Source: Butyrivibrio sp. NC3005
GTDB lineage: Bacteria; Bacillota; Clostridia; Lachnospirales; Lachnospiraceae
NCBI RefSeq assembly: GCF_000424545.1
Contig: NZ_AUKC01000006.1
Location: 13,072-77,071 of the forward strand
Direction: 5' to 3'
DNA: 64,000 bases
Shown: positions 8,495 to 17,650 of the stretch, in pieces
How positions within the stretch are numbered: the stretch's first letter is position 1
Layout of the letters: every line of letters starts with the position of its first letter
Notes under the pieces: generated by a model
What the model was told of the DNA's origin: nothing
Seen by the model: the letters and a program-made list of their open reading frames with translations, nothing else
The model's database searches: none
Translations under genes and position numbers: made by a program

Positions 8495-9229
8495 ATGAAG
8501 CGTAGAGTATTTGGTACGAAGGCAGCTGTTGTTTGCTTGGGGATTATGATAGCAGCATCTACACTTGCAGGATGTTCTTCGAAAAAAACTGAGGACGCAG
8601 CAAAAGAGGAAGTAACTATTACATTCATGAGAAGTGATAAGACACTTGGTCAGGCGAAGGCTGCAAAGGGAGAAGTTTTAGACAAAGGTTTATATGAATC
8701 TTATGAAAAGAGCGATGATGCAGAGTTTAATGGATGGTTTGAAACACCAACATTTGTAGCACCAAGCAAAAAAGATTTGACTAAAGATACATTTGATAGT
8801 GATACCACTCTTTATGGAGATTTCAGAGCGCAGGAAGCTAAAGAAGACACAAGACACTGGTATATTGCAGGAACATCTGAAAAAGGAATCTTAAAGTCAA
8901 ATAACTGGGCTGGAAAGCTTAGTGATGAAGAAAAGAAACAATTCGAACTTGTACCAACAGGAAAGAATAAGAATGAGTTTTCTCTTACTATAGACTTTGA
9001 AGAGGGTGATCAGTTCCAGGTTATTCCAGACTGGTCATGGGAAGGTCAAAAAGGTTTTGGTAAGTTTACTCAAATTGATGAAAATGATGCTGAGAATGCA
9101 GGCGGACTTGATGCGTCTAAAGATAAGTCAAATGTGCAGATAAAGACAGCTGGTAATTATACAATCACACTTACTACTAATCCTGATAATCCGGCACAGG
9201 ATACGCTTACACTTGTTAGAAACAAATGA
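8495..9229 (+). CDS. Surface lipoprotein with InlB-type and SusE/F-like carbohydrate-binding domains
   Basis: The 244-residue protein has a signal peptide and lipobox (ASTLAGC), so it is anchored outside the membrane. Residues about 40-110 end in FNGWFETP and TTLYGDF, the GW and LYA-type marks of an InlB B-repeat (Listeria-Bacteroides repeat). Residues about 120-244 (HWYIAGTSEKGIL, WSWEGQKGFGKF, GNYTITLT) resemble starch-binding domains of the SusE/SusF or CBM type. It is the first gene of the operon and probably captures starch or maltodextrin at the cell surface. Substrate is inferred from context. Confidence 0.75.
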   Translation: MKRRVFGTKAAVVCLGIMIAASTLAGCSSKKTEDAAKEEVTITFMRSDKTLGQAKAAKGEVLDKGLYESYEKSDDAEFNGWFETPTFVAPSKKDLTKDTFDSDTTLYGDFRAQEAKEDTRHWYIAGTSEKGILKSNNWAGKLSDEEKKQFELVPTGKNKNEFSLTIDFEEGDQFQVIPDWSWEGQKGFGKFTQIDENDAENAGGLDASKDKSNVQIKTAGNYTITLTTNPDNPAQDTLTLVRNK

Positions 9230-9241
9230 TTGGAGCATCAG

Positions 9242-10924
9242 ATGAATCAGTTTGCAATGTTACATATTACCGACTCTGAGTATTGTTTTCCGGTTTCTGA
9301 AAATGAAATTGTAATAAGGCTTAGAGCTGCGAAGAATGATTTGGTAAAAGTCTGGATAATATATGAAAGTAAGTATCAGATAGGTATAAGTCAGCAGAAA
9401 AAGCTTATGGAAAAAGAACTTAGCGGAACAATGTTTGATTATTATGCTATAAGATTGAACCTTACAGATACGAGACTTGCATATGTATTCTATGTATTTG
9501 ATGGAAAAGATTATTACTATTTTTCCGAAGACGGAGCTACAAAAGAGTATGATTTTAAGAAAGGATATTATAATTTTTTCCAGTATCCTTATATCAATAG
9601 GGCTGATATAGCAGATAGAGTTGAATGGCTTACAAATGCTTTTTTCTATCAGATATTTATAGATAGATTTTGCATCGGTGATGCCTACAAAGACATGGAT
9701 TATATCAATCTTAGATGGGGAGATATTCCAAATCCTAAAAGCTTTGCTGGAGGAGACTTAAAGGGAATACTAAACAAAGTGGATTATATACATAAACTTG
9801 GCTTTAATGCACTTTATTTAACACCAATTTTTAAGTCTATATCAAATCATAAGTATGATATTATTGATTATTTCGAAATAGATAGACATTTTGGAACAAA
9901 GGAAGATTTGAAAAAACTTGTCAAAACGCTACATGAAAAAGGTATGAAGATTGTACTCGATGCAGTATTTAATCATGTAAGCGAGTTAAACACAATGTTT
10001 GCAGATGTAGTAAAAAAAGGCAGACAATCTCCATATCACGACTATTTTGTAATACGAGGAGATTATCCTACAAAAGATCCTCTTAACTATGAAGTCTTTG
10101 CCAGCTGTGACTATATGCCTAAATGGAATACATCAAATAAAAAAGTTCAGGACTATCTTATTTCGATTGCAAAATATTATATTGAGGAATTCGATATCGA
10201 TGGTTGGAGACTGGACGTATCCGATGAAATAAGCCACGATTTCTGGAGAAGATTCAGGAAAGAAATAAAGTCTGTTAAAAAAGATGCGGCCATAATTGGA
10301 GAAAACTGGCATAATGCTTCTAATTATTTGAAGGGCGATCAGTATGACAGTATTATGAATTATGCATTTACAAAGGCAGCGCTTGACTATTTTGCTTATG
10401 ACAAGATGGATGCAGAGGCAGTATCTAATAAACTAAATGATATTTTGGCAAGAAACAGTGATACTGTTAATGATATGATGATGAATCTTCTTGATAGTCA
10501 CGACACAGACAGATTTTTTAGCGAGGTTCATAAGGATAAGATAAAACTTAAAGCTGCGTTATGTTTATTGTATCTTTTCCCAGGTTCTCCTTCAGTGTTT
10601 TATGGAACTGAGAATTATACAGAAGGTGGCTATGATCCTGATTGCAGAAGATGCATGGATTGGGATAAGGCAAGTTCCAAAGATAATGATATTATCCCTC
10701 TTTTGCAAAAGCTTTCTGAAATCAGAAATAAATGCAGATTTGTTTTTGAAGGAACAAGAATTTATTCTTCTGAGGATAAAAAACTGTTATGCATGGAAAG
10801 ACATGGTGAAAAATCCTGTGCAAAACTGCTTATTAATATGACAAACGAGCCTGGAATGGATGAAAGTATACCAGTAGAGGCAAGAAGCTTTAGATTGTTT
10901 GTAGATGGAGGAAGTGTGATATGA
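9242..10924 (+). CDS. GH13 alpha-amylase/neopullulanase-type glycosidase
   Basis: This 560-residue GH13 enzyme has all four conserved regions: DAVFNHV (about 240), GWRLDVSDE with the nucleophile Asp (about 325), GENW with the acid/base Glu (about 354), and LLDSHDTDR (about 417). It has an N-terminal beta domain and a CDYMPKWNT segment as in neopullulanases and cyclomaltodextrinases. No signal peptide is present, so it acts on imported dextrins in the cytoplasm. GGAG fixes ATG 9242; an earlier in-frame TTG is ignored. Its stop overlaps the next ATG by 4 nt. Confidence 0.93.
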   Translation: MNQFAMLHITDSEYCFPVSENEIVIRLRAAKNDLVKVWIIYESKYQIGISQQKKLMEKELSGTMFDYYAIRLNLTDTRLAYVFYVFDGKDYYYFSEDGATKEYDFKKGYYNFFQYPYINRADIADRVEWLTNAFFYQIFIDRFCIGDAYKDMDYINLRWGDIPNPKSFAGGDLKGILNKVDYIHKLGFNALYLTPIFKSISNHKYDIIDYFEIDRHFGTKEDLKKLVKTLHEKGMKIVLDAVFNHVSELNTMFADVVKKGRQSPYHDYFVIRGDYPTKDPLNYEVFASCDYMPKWNTSNKKVQDYLISIAKYYIEEFDIDGWRLDVSDEISHDFWRRFRKEIKSVKKDAAIIGENWHNASNYLKGDQYDSIMNYAFTKAALDYFAYDKMDAEAVSNKLNDILARNSDTVNDMMMNLLDSHDTDRFFSEVHKDKIKLKAALCLLYLFPGSPSVFYGTENYTEGGYDPDCRRCMDWDKASSKDNDIIPLLQKLSEIRNKCRFVFEGTRIYSSEDKKLLCMERHGEKSCAKLLINMTNEPGMDESIPVEARSFRLFVDGGSVI

Positions 10925-12372
10925 AAACTTTAAAAAAAGTTGTATCGTTTTTTTTGGCAGCATCGATGTGTATGGGAATGACTGCCTGCAAGAGCAGTAG
11001 TAATGCAGCAAATGGGGATGAGTCAAAAGACGGAAAAATTACACTTAGAATTCTTGAAAATGACACTGCAAAGTCTCAAGGGTATCTTGATGAACTTTTG
11101 AAAGCTTTTAATGAAGCTTATAAAGATAAAGGAATATGCGCTGTCGATGCAAATATGGAAGAATACAGTGACCTTGCCGAAAATGGCCCTTATGGCTATG
11201 GCCCTGACGTTATTTATCAAGCAAATGATAAGCTTATGGCATATGCAGAAGACAAACATATTCTTGCACTTAACAGAGATGATTTTGAGTCTTCACAGTA
11301 TATTCCTGACGAGGCATGGAATGCATTTGAGATAAATGTTGATGGCAAAAATTATACATGTGGTATTCCAGTAAATGTTCAGGAGCCTATGCTTTTTTAC
11401 AGAAAGGATAAGCTTCCTGAAAACTGGGAAAAAGACTGGGATAAAGATGGAGACAAGACTCCGGATTTCTTCCAAGATTTTGGAAGTCTCTACAAATTCT
11501 CAAAGCAAATGGTTGAGGAGTCAAAGGGAAAGAACTATGGTCTTGTTGCTCCCTGCAATGACCTTTATATGATGGCAGAGTTTTTCTTTTCGTATGACGG
11601 ATATGTGTTTGGAAAAAACAAAGATGGTGTGTTTGATTCCAAGGATATAGGCTTTAATAAGGCAGATTGTGCTAAGGGAATGACTGCACTTAAGACATTT
11701 GCAACTGTTATGAATGAAGAAGCAATTGATGATTCAATTAAGCAAAGTAGATATTCTAAAGTTGCTGATGGAACATATTTTTGCTCTATTTCTACTCCTG
11801 ACACATATGTTCTTTTCCATGATAAGCTTGCTCTTGTATATGAAAAAGAAGGCTTAAGCAAAGAAGAAGCAGCAAAGAAAGCTACAGAAAATCTGGGAAT
11901 GATAGAGATGCCTTCCAAGATGCCTTCTGATGGTAACCTTGAAGGAGATAAGAAAGATAAAGATACTATCGTAATGGGTGGTATTAATGGATATGGTATA
12001 AGTGCCTATACCAAGCACAAGGAGGCTTGTATAGAGTTCGTTAACTTTGCAACTGGTAAGGAAATGATTACAAAGAGAGCTCAAATTCTTGGAATTGCAC
12101 CTACAAGATCAGATGTTGCCAAAGAAATGGGCGGAGTTACCAATACAATATTCGAAAGTCTTAACGCAGGCCACATCTATCTTATGCCTTCTATAAAAGC
12201 GGTTGATCAGATTTGGGATCCTATGCAGACTTTATTAAGCGATATTGCAAAAGATGCGTTTAGAGAAAAGAAAGGTGAAAAAATCAAATACGCTGACGAA
12301 AAGTCTATTCAAAGTGCGCTTGATAATGCATCAAAGAGCATCTATGATGCGATTTACACATTAGCAAATTAA
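10921..12372 (+). CDS. ABC sugar-binding lipoprotein (MalE type)
   Basis: The 483-residue extracellular solute-binding protein, family 1, has a lipoprotein signal peptide ending MGMTAC. Features include a VQEPMLFYRKDKLPE hinge region and a C-terminal segment with SIKAVDQIWDPMQTLLSDI. It delivers sugar to the permeases encoded downstream. Maltodextrin specificity follows from the amylase and MalF/MalG neighbours. It is translationally coupled to the GH13 gene (ATGA overlap). Confidence 0.92.
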   Translation: MKTLKKVVSFFLAASMCMGMTACKSSSNAANGDESKDGKITLRILENDTAKSQGYLDELLKAFNEAYKDKGICAVDANMEEYSDLAENGPYGYGPDVIYQANDKLMAYAEDKHILALNRDDFESSQYIPDEAWNAFEINVDGKNYTCGIPVNVQEPMLFYRKDKLPENWEKDWDKDGDKTPDFFQDFGSLYKFSKQMVEESKGKNYGLVAPCNDLYMMAEFFFSYDGYVFGKNKDGVFDSKDIGFNKADCAKGMTALKTFATVMNEEAIDDSIKQSRYSKVADGTYFCSISTPDTYVLFHDKLALVYEKEGLSKEEAAKKATENLGMIEMPSKMPSDGNLEGDKKDKDTIVMGGINGYGISAYTKHKEACIEFVNFATGKEMITKRAQILGIAPTRSDVAKEMGGVTNTIFESLNAGHIYLMPSIKAVDQIWDPMQTLLSDIAKDAFREKKGEKIKYADEKSIQSALDNASKSIYDAIYTLAN

Positions 12373-12480
12373 GATGTTGGAATTTGTGATATTTGAGACA
12401 TGAGATTTATTTTATAAGATAATAAACTGTTTTTAAGAAAGTAGTATCAAGTAACGTTGTAGTCACTGTTCACAGGAAAA

Positions 12481-12536
12481 TGTGCATTTCCAAGTTGATT
12501 GTTTTCTAGTTAAATCAATAACTTTGGAAATGCGCA
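12481..12536 (+). promoter_or_regulatory. Intercistronic stem-loop between malE-like and malF-like genes
   Basis: A 13-bp stem with one GU pair (12481-12493 with 12524-12536) encloses a second stem, TTGATT 12495-12500 with AATCAA 12513-12518. There is no T-run, so it is not a simple terminator. It could protect the upstream mRNA from 3' decay and so raise the binding protein over the permeases, as the malE-malF REP does in E. coli. Confidence 0.6.
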
Positions 12537-12558
12537 TAATAATAGAGAGAAATGTTAA

Positions 12559-13845
12559 ATGAAAAAAAGTAGTTTCAAAACGAAAAGTTCTTATATAATT
12601 ATGGGACTTGGACAATTTCTGTATGGTCAGAGAATAAAAGGCATATTATATATGTCTGTTCTTGGATTATACCTTTGGTATTTTTGTATGCAAGGGTTAC
12701 AGGATATGATAGGCTTCTTTACCTTGGGAACTCAGGAAGCTGATCCATGGCTGGGAGTAGAAGGTGATGATTCTATCATAATGCTCCTTAGAGGAATTTT
12801 GGCATTTTTGGTGCTTACAGCAGTAGTTCTTATATATATTGCTAATATAAAAGATGTCAAAAAGACTGAAAATCTTGTAAGTCAGGGAAAGATTGTTCCG
12901 GGATTTTGGAAGTCTTTACTGGATTTTACAGATAAGAAATTTTATGTTGTTGCTTTATTTTTGCCTATCGTAGGAGTTGCGGTATTTAATGTGCTTCCTA
13001 TTATATTCATGATACTTATCGCATTCACAAATTATGGAGGAAATATCGTTCCACCAAAACTTGTGGATTGGATAGGCCTTGGGAATTTCAAGCAGATTTT
13101 TGCATTATCAGGAATAAAAAGTACGTTTGTTAAAATACTTGGATGGAACATTTTATGGGCAGTACTTGCAACATTTATTAACTATTTTGGAGGACTTTTG
13201 CTTGCTCTTCTTTTGAATAAAAAGTGTGTTAAGGGAAAGAGCTTTTGGCGTGCATTCCCTATTCTTGCATATGCAGTACCTGGATTTATAACGCTTCTTG
13301 GATTTAAATTTATGTTTTCCTATGGCGGACCTATTAACTATTATCTTAAAATGCTTGGTTCACAGCCTATAGGATTTTTGGATATAGATGCTGGATGGAA
13401 AGCAAGAATTATAGGACTTTTGGTTAATGCATGGATATCAATCCCTACTTCAATGCTTCTTGCAACAGGTATTTTGTCCAATATGAACACGGAACTTTAT
13501 GAGGCTGCAAGCCTTGATGGCGCAGGAAGATGGAAACAGTTTACCAAACTTACATTGCCCTTTGTTATTTTTTCAACAACACCTACTCTTATAACCAGCT
13601 TTGTTGGAAACTTCAATAATTTTGGTGTGTTTTATTTCCTTAGAGGCGGTTTATATCTTGATAAATACTTTTTGGCAAGTGACACGGATTTATTGATTAA
13701 CTGGCTGTATAACCTGTCTATCGACAACAACTATTATGGAATCGGGGCAGCAGTAAGTCTTATAATATTCGTTATTACTTCGCTTATATCATTGACAGCA
13801 TATGTGAATTCACAGGCATTTAAGAAGGAGGATACATTCAGATGA
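12559..13845 (+). CDS. ABC sugar permease, MalF type
   Basis: This 428-residue inner-membrane permease has about eight transmembrane helices. The BPD_transp_1 domain is in the C-terminal half and has the EAA loop EAASLDGAGRWKQFTKLTLP (about residues 313-332) that contacts the ATPase. The N-terminal extension of about 120 residues with two helices is usual for MalF of this group. The C-terminus overlaps the MalG gene by 4 nt. Confidence 0.93.
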   Translation: MKKSSFKTKSSYIIMGLGQFLYGQRIKGILYMSVLGLYLWYFCMQGLQDMIGFFTLGTQEADPWLGVEGDDSIIMLLRGILAFLVLTAVVLIYIANIKDVKKTENLVSQGKIVPGFWKSLLDFTDKKFYVVALFLPIVGVAVFNVLPIIFMILIAFTNYGGNIVPPKLVDWIGLGNFKQIFALSGIKSTFVKILGWNILWAVLATFINYFGGLLLALLLNKKCVKGKSFWRAFPILAYAVPGFITLLGFKFMFSYGGPINYYLKMLGSQPIGFLDIDAGWKARIIGLLVNAWISIPTSMLLATGILSNMNTELYEAASLDGAGRWKQFTKLTLPFVIFSTTPTLITSFVGNFNNFGVFYFLRGGLYLDKYFLASDTDLLINWLYNLSIDNNYYGIGAAVSLIIFVITSLISLTAYVNSQAFKKEDTFR

Positions 13846-14669
13846 AAAAAGGTAGAATATCTGAAGCAGTAATAACATATGTGATACTTATTGCAGTATC
13901 CTTTATATTCTTTTTTCCTGTATTGTGGTTGGTACTTGCTTCATTCTCAGCTTCTGGTTCTATTTATGACTTTGAGGGATTTTTCCCGAAAAGCTATAGT
14001 TTGTCAACTTATCAGAAACTTTTTACTGATACTCAGATGTATGACTATCCAAGCTGGCTTAGAAATACACTTTTTGTATCAGCCTTTTGCTGCGTGTTAT
14101 CAACTGTATTGGTAATACTGACAGCATATACAATGAGTAGATTTAGATTCAAGATGAGAAAACCGCTTATGAAGACAACACTGGTACTTAGTATGTTCCC
14201 AAGTTTTATGGGAATGACAGCGGTTTATCTTATCATGATTAATTTTAATATGATTAACAATCTGTGGAGTCTTATACTTATTTATTCAGCAGGGGCTCCA
14301 ATGGGATATTTGGTACAAAAAGGTTATTTTGATACGATAAGCAACTCTATTTATGAAGCAGCGCGTATAGATGGAGCTTCGAATCCTACTATCTTCTTTA
14401 AGGTTACACTTCCATTGTCGAAACCTATTTTGGTGTATACAGCACTGACCTCTTTTGCATGGCCTTGGAGTGATTTTATTTTACCGAATATGCTTCTTAA
14501 AAATAGAGATCTGTGGACGGTTGCAGTAGGACTTACACATTTGGATGATACTGAATTTTCAAGATTTGCAGCAGGAGCAATATTTATCGCAGTACCGATT
14601 GTAATATTGTATTTTGCACTTTCCAGATTCCTCGTAGCAGGTGTATCTGACGGAGCCGTGAAGCAGTAA
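13842..14669 (+). CDS. ABC sugar permease, MalG type
   Basis: The 275-residue permease has six transmembrane helices and the EAA loop EAARIDGASNPTIFFKVTLP. It ends in FLVAGVSDGAVKQ, the usual MalG terminus. Its TAA stop lies inside a GCAGTAAATGCG sequence that is also the loop of the adjacent repeat. No ATP-binding subunit gene follows, so an ATPase encoded elsewhere (MsmX/MsmK type) must energise the transporter. Confidence 0.93.
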   Translation: MKKGRISEAVITYVILIAVSFIFFFPVLWLVLASFSASGSIYDFEGFFPKSYSLSTYQKLFTDTQMYDYPSWLRNTLFVSAFCCVLSTVLVILTAYTMSRFRFKMRKPLMKTTLVLSMFPSFMGMTAVYLIMINFNMINNLWSLILIYSAGAPMGYLVQKGYFDTISNSIYEAARIDGASNPTIFFKVTLPLSKPILVYTALTSFAWPWSDFILPNMLLKNRDLWTVAVGLTHLDDTEFSRFAAGAIFIAVPIVILYFALSRFLVAGVSDGAVKQ

Positions 14670-14711
14670 ATGCGAGTTTCTGAATATAAGTGACAAGAAG
14701 TCATGACTTCT
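14662..14711 (+). repeat. Partial copy of the two-hairpin repeat at the malG stop
   Basis: This carries the right half of the repeat: GCAGTAAATGCGAGTTTCTG, then an 18-bp palindrome AAGAAGTCATGACTTCTT. The left arm of hairpin 1 is missing and replaced by malG codons. The palindrome followed by a T-rich stretch may serve as the operon terminator. Confidence 0.75.
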
Positions 14712-14735
14712 TTGTTATTTGAACTAATTAGATGA

Positions 14736-14876
14736 GTTCTGATGGCTTGTAATATTTCATGAGCAGAACTGTTTATAAACGTTGGTTCGTAAGCCCCGGT
14801 TTTTAGCGCATTACGAACCATTACGTTTATAATCAAGCGAAAGCGTGTCTGCGACGAAATATACAAACATCAGAAC
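14736..14876. repeat. Long nested imperfect hairpin
   Basis: Three matching arm pairs are nested in order: 14736-14744 with 14868-14876, 14772-14781 with 14824-14832, and 14784-14792 with 14811-14819. The intervening arms also show partial complementarity (TATTTC with GAAATA). The terminal loop is 14793-14810. The structure spans about 140 nt between two repeat copies and contains no credible gene. Confidence 0.65.
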
Positions 14877-14931
14877 AGATTATATAAAAATAAAAAAGTA
14901 TAGATTTTTGTCACTGCGTTCCAAAAACCAC

Positions 14932-15070
14932 GCAAACTGGTCATTTAAAAAGGCTTCACCTTGGACCAGTTTGCCGCTTGACTTTTGTTCTCACGAAACT
15001 CGCAGTAAATGCGAGTTTCTGAATGAAGTTGACAAGAAGTTATGACTTCTTGCTGAAATCTAGGACAATA
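14932..15070 (+). repeat. Interspersed repeat, fullest copy
   Basis: It repeats 1-123 with few changes and shows extra sequence at the left. An 11-bp stem, GCAAACTGGTC 14932-14942 with 14964-14974, makes a third hairpin before the two shared ones. The right end is near 15070. Confidence 0.85.
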
Positions 15071-15168
15071 AACTACAGTTTTTACTAAAAATAGTTTTAA
15101 TAATACCGATATACCTTATATAGGCATGACTGAGGATGTTATTGTCATATTCAGAAAGGAGTTTTGTC

Positions 15169-16626
15169 ATGACAGAAAAACAATATGTTATTGCTAACAG
15201 AAATGCTTTTCGTGTTTATATCGGGGTTATGATATGCTGTTATGTGGTAATGATAAGTGAAATCGTATTATTTGGTTTTCAGCCAAGATTTGCATTAGGT
15301 CTTTTGGCAGCAACTGTTGGAACGGTTGGTTTATGCATTGGTTTTTTTAAGCATGCGCATGAACATAAAGGTGAGGTAATAATAATGGTTAGTGTAGCTA
15401 CTGGCTTTATAATTGTCATGTGCTGCACTAATTATCTTGCCTATTATTCTATGGGACTTGGCGTAGTAATGGTTAGTATGATGTATCTTAACAGAAAAGC
15501 TACTACGACAGGAATGATAGGTCTTACGATTGGAATGCTGGTCATAATGCTTAACCATCTTGTAGTAGATTTTAAAGGAAATATTTTGGAATGCGTAGTA
15601 CTATTTCTTGAAAACGGAATGTGCATTTTGGCTGCATTCCAGACTATTTCTACACTTGTAAGCTTTAATGAAGAAAATGCAAGAAATCTCCAGGAAAGTG
15701 CTAAAAAAGAGTCGGAGAAGGCTTCGAATATAACTGATATTGCAAGTAACATAGCAGACTTATTCGAAGAATCAAGAGGAAGAATTCATGAAATGTCAGA
15801 TATTATGGATACTTCCAATAACAGTATTAATAATATTGCCAAAAGTAGTGAGTCAACTGCGGAAGCTGTTACAGAACAGGCGGCAAGAGTTAGTGATATC
15901 AAAACACAAACTGATTCAGCTCAGGAAATGGCACGTGAGATGATATCTGCAGGAAGTGAAGCAAAAGAGTATGTTACAAATGGAGTAAGCGCAATATCCT
16001 TGCTTAGAGAAAAGGCAGAGGGAGTATCCAAAGCAAGCGATATTACACATGAGTCAACCCAATCTGTTCTTGAAAGAATAGAAGCTGTAGAGAATATTGT
16101 GGGGTCTATTATTGCTATAGCAAAGAGAACAAATCTATTGGCACTTAATGCATCTATCGAAGCTGCAAGAGCAGGTGAAGCAGGAAAAGGCTTCGCTGTT
16201 GTAGCAGAAGATGTTAGAAAACTTTCAGAGCAGACGAATGAGGCTTCAAATGAGATTGCAGGTATTATAACAGAACTTACCAAGGAAGCCAGTAAGGCTA
16301 TGGAAAGTGTCGAGCAGACTGTTGAATCTGTTAAAGCGCAGAACGAAGCTATTATGACAACAGAGGAAAGTTTTAATTCGATTAATGAAAGTGTTGGAGT
16401 ATTGCTTAACAATGTAGATACAATTGGAGAAAAAATGGAAGCTATTGCGGAAGCGACAAATGAGATAAGTGATAATATTTCAAATCTGTCTGCAACTAGT
16501 CAGGAAGTGGCATCATTATCAAATGAAGGTGCAAATGCTTCGAGTACAGCAAAAGAAAATTTTGATGAACTTCATCAGCTTCTTAGAAAAATAAACGCAG
16601 AAGCCGGAAAACTGTCAAATATGTAA
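15169..16626 (+). CDS. Methyl-accepting chemotaxis protein with membrane-embedded N-terminus
   Basis: The 485-residue chemoreceptor begins with about six hydrophobic helices (residues 15-165) with very short loops, so it has no large external ligand domain. A cytoplasmic MCP signalling domain follows, with the hairpin tip [20 protein letters not shown] (about residues 321-340). AAGGAG 8 nt upstream supports ATG 15169 rather than the earlier ATG at 15136, which has no site. It would couple to CheW/CheA. The stimulus is unknown; a membrane or energy signal is possible. Confidence 0.9.
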   Translation: MTEKQYVIANRNAFRVYIGVMICCYVVMISEIVLFGFQPRFALGLLAATVGTVGLCIGFFKHAHEHKGEVIIMVSVATGFIIVMCCTNYLAYYSMGLGVVMVSMMYLNRKATTTGMIGLTIGMLVIMLNHLVVDFKGNILECVVLFLENGMCILAAFQTISTLVSFNEENARNLQESAKKESEKASNITDIASNIADLFEESRGRIHEMSDIMDTSNNSINNIAKSSESTAEAVTEQAARVSDIKTQTDSAQEMAREMISAGSEAKEYVTNGVSAISLLREKAEGVSKASDITHESTQSVLERIEAVENIVGSIIAIAKRTNLLALNASIEAARAGEAGKGFAVVAEDVRKLSEQTNEASNEIAGIITELTKEASKAMESVEQTVESVKAQNEAIMTTEESFNSINESVGVLLNNVDTIGEKMEAIAEATNEISDNISNLSATSQEVASLSNEGANASSTAKENFDELHQLLRKINAEAGKLSNM

Positions 16627-16728
16627 AAAAACTCTTAGACTAAAATGATTATTTACTAGATTGTAGTAAAAGCGGATAAATCTATAAAATTAAAAGAAAA
16701 GTAATAGTTGCAAATAGCAATCGATAAT

Positions 16729-16775
16729 CCCCTTCTTACTAGACAATGTTATGTTCAGTAAGAAGGGGGATTTTT
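16729..16775 (+). terminator. Terminator after the chemoreceptor gene
   Basis: A 12-bp stem (CCCCTTCTTACT with AGTAAGAAGGGG) is followed by GATTTTT. Confidence 0.9.
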
Positions 16776-16829
16776 ATGGCAAAAACTCATGAAACTTATT
16801 GGTGTGAAAATTTAACAAAAGCTTCCTAA

Positions 16830-16857
16830 TTGACAAAAAAGTTAAGGATGATACAAT
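16830..16857 (+). promoter_or_regulatory. Sigma-A type promoter
   Basis: TTGACA 16830-16835, 16-bp spacer, TACAAT 16852-16857. It drives the small membrane-anchored protein at 16898. Confidence 0.75.
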
Positions 16858-16897
16858 AAAAATGTAACCATATGTAAAAAAGTGGAGGATAATAACT

Positions 16898-17236
16898 ATG
16901 AGAAGAGTTCTGATTGCAATAGCTGTTATAGTAGCCGCGGTTGCATGTATAGTGATTCTTTTTCCAAAAGGAATAAGCATTACTATCTGCAATAATTCTG
17001 TGCATGATGTTAATGAAGTTTCAATATCATGTGGAGATAAAGATAGCAAAGAGTATAGTATTAATTTAAGGCCGGGAAAAAAGGAAACAGTAAAATATGA
17101 ACTTCCGGATGACTTTGATGAAGGCAGACTTACTATTTGCTATAAAGATAAAGATGGTAAAAAGAAAACGGAAGTTTTAGAAGGCTACGTTGAAAAAGGA
17201 GATAGAATAAAAACGACATTTACTATAAATGATTAG
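16898..17236 (+). CDS. Small membrane-anchored extracytoplasmic protein, unknown
   Basis: The 112-residue protein has one N-terminal hydrophobic helix (residues 4-23) followed by a polar domain of about 85 residues rich in beta-strand patterns and charges. The helix could be an uncleaved anchor or a signal peptide. GTGGAGG precedes the ATG, and a clear promoter and terminator make it monocistronic. I do not recognise a family. Confidence 0.75.
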   Translation: MRRVLIAIAVIVAAVACIVILFPKGISITICNNSVHDVNEVSISCGDKDSKEYSINLRPGKKETVKYELPDDFDEGRLTICYKDKDGKKKTEVLEGYVEKGDRIKTTFTIND

Positions 17237-17297
17237 GCTCTTAAGTGATGGGAGTTAACATTCAGAAGAAAGAATTGTAATATTAAAGCGGATATAG

Positions 17298-17329
17298 AAA
17301 AAACCTCAAGCACAGCTTGAGGTTTTTTT
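17298..17329. terminator. Bidirectional terminator
   Basis: A 10-bp stem (AACCTCAAGC with GCTTGAGGTT) is flanked by A-run and T-run. It ends both the 112-residue gene on plus and the tRNA on minus. Confidence 0.9.
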
Positions 17330-17341
17330 GATAAAATAAAA

Positions 17342-17414
17342 AGCGATAGACGGGGCTCGAACCCGCGGTCTCGACCTTGGCAAGGTCGCGCGTTACCAAC
17401 TACGCCACTATCGC
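17342..17414 (-). tRNA. tRNA-Gly(GCC)
   Basis: The minus-strand sequence folds as a full cloverleaf. Acceptor stem GCGATAG/CTATCGC has discriminator U, the anticodon stem CGACC/GGTCG holds loop TTGCCAA (anticodon GCC), and the T-arm contains GTTCGAGCC. CCA is not encoded. A promoter precedes it on the minus strand, and the shared terminator at 17298 follows. Confidence 0.95.
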
Positions 17415-17453
17415 ATTTCTGATACTTGAACCGACATCTGTCGGACAAAAAAT

Positions 17454-17482
17454 ATATTACTTCTTTTTAATCTCTTTGTCAA
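17454..17482 (-). promoter_or_regulatory. Promoter of tRNA-Gly
   Basis: On the minus strand: TTGACA (17482-17477), 17 bp, TAATAT (17459-17454). Between it and the tRNA lies a short CCGACA-TC-TGTCGG hairpin at 17431. Confidence 0.8.
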
Positions 17483-17650
17483 CACTTTTTTCAAAAAAAT
17501 ATTAGTGTTAATATTAATATGATTCAAGAAAGCAATTCGTTCACATCATCATTTACATCAGTTTATTTGAAATACCTTTTTATCCAAACATCTTTAGTAT
17601 GATTAAGATAACATCGACACCTCTTTTTCCCACTAACAAGGAGAATGCGT

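Noticed and set aside
11023..12084. Minus-strand ORFs opposite the sugar-binding protein
   Set aside because: They are antisense shadows of a well-supported gene.
14351..14866. A 171-codon minus-strand ORF
   Set aside because: It is antisense to malG and continues into the repeat cluster and nested hairpin; no ribosome site or family match.
14662..15070. Possible CRISPR array, because of clustered palindromic repeats
   Set aside because: Copies are irregularly spaced, partly truncated and scattered over the whole window, with no unique spacers or cas genes.
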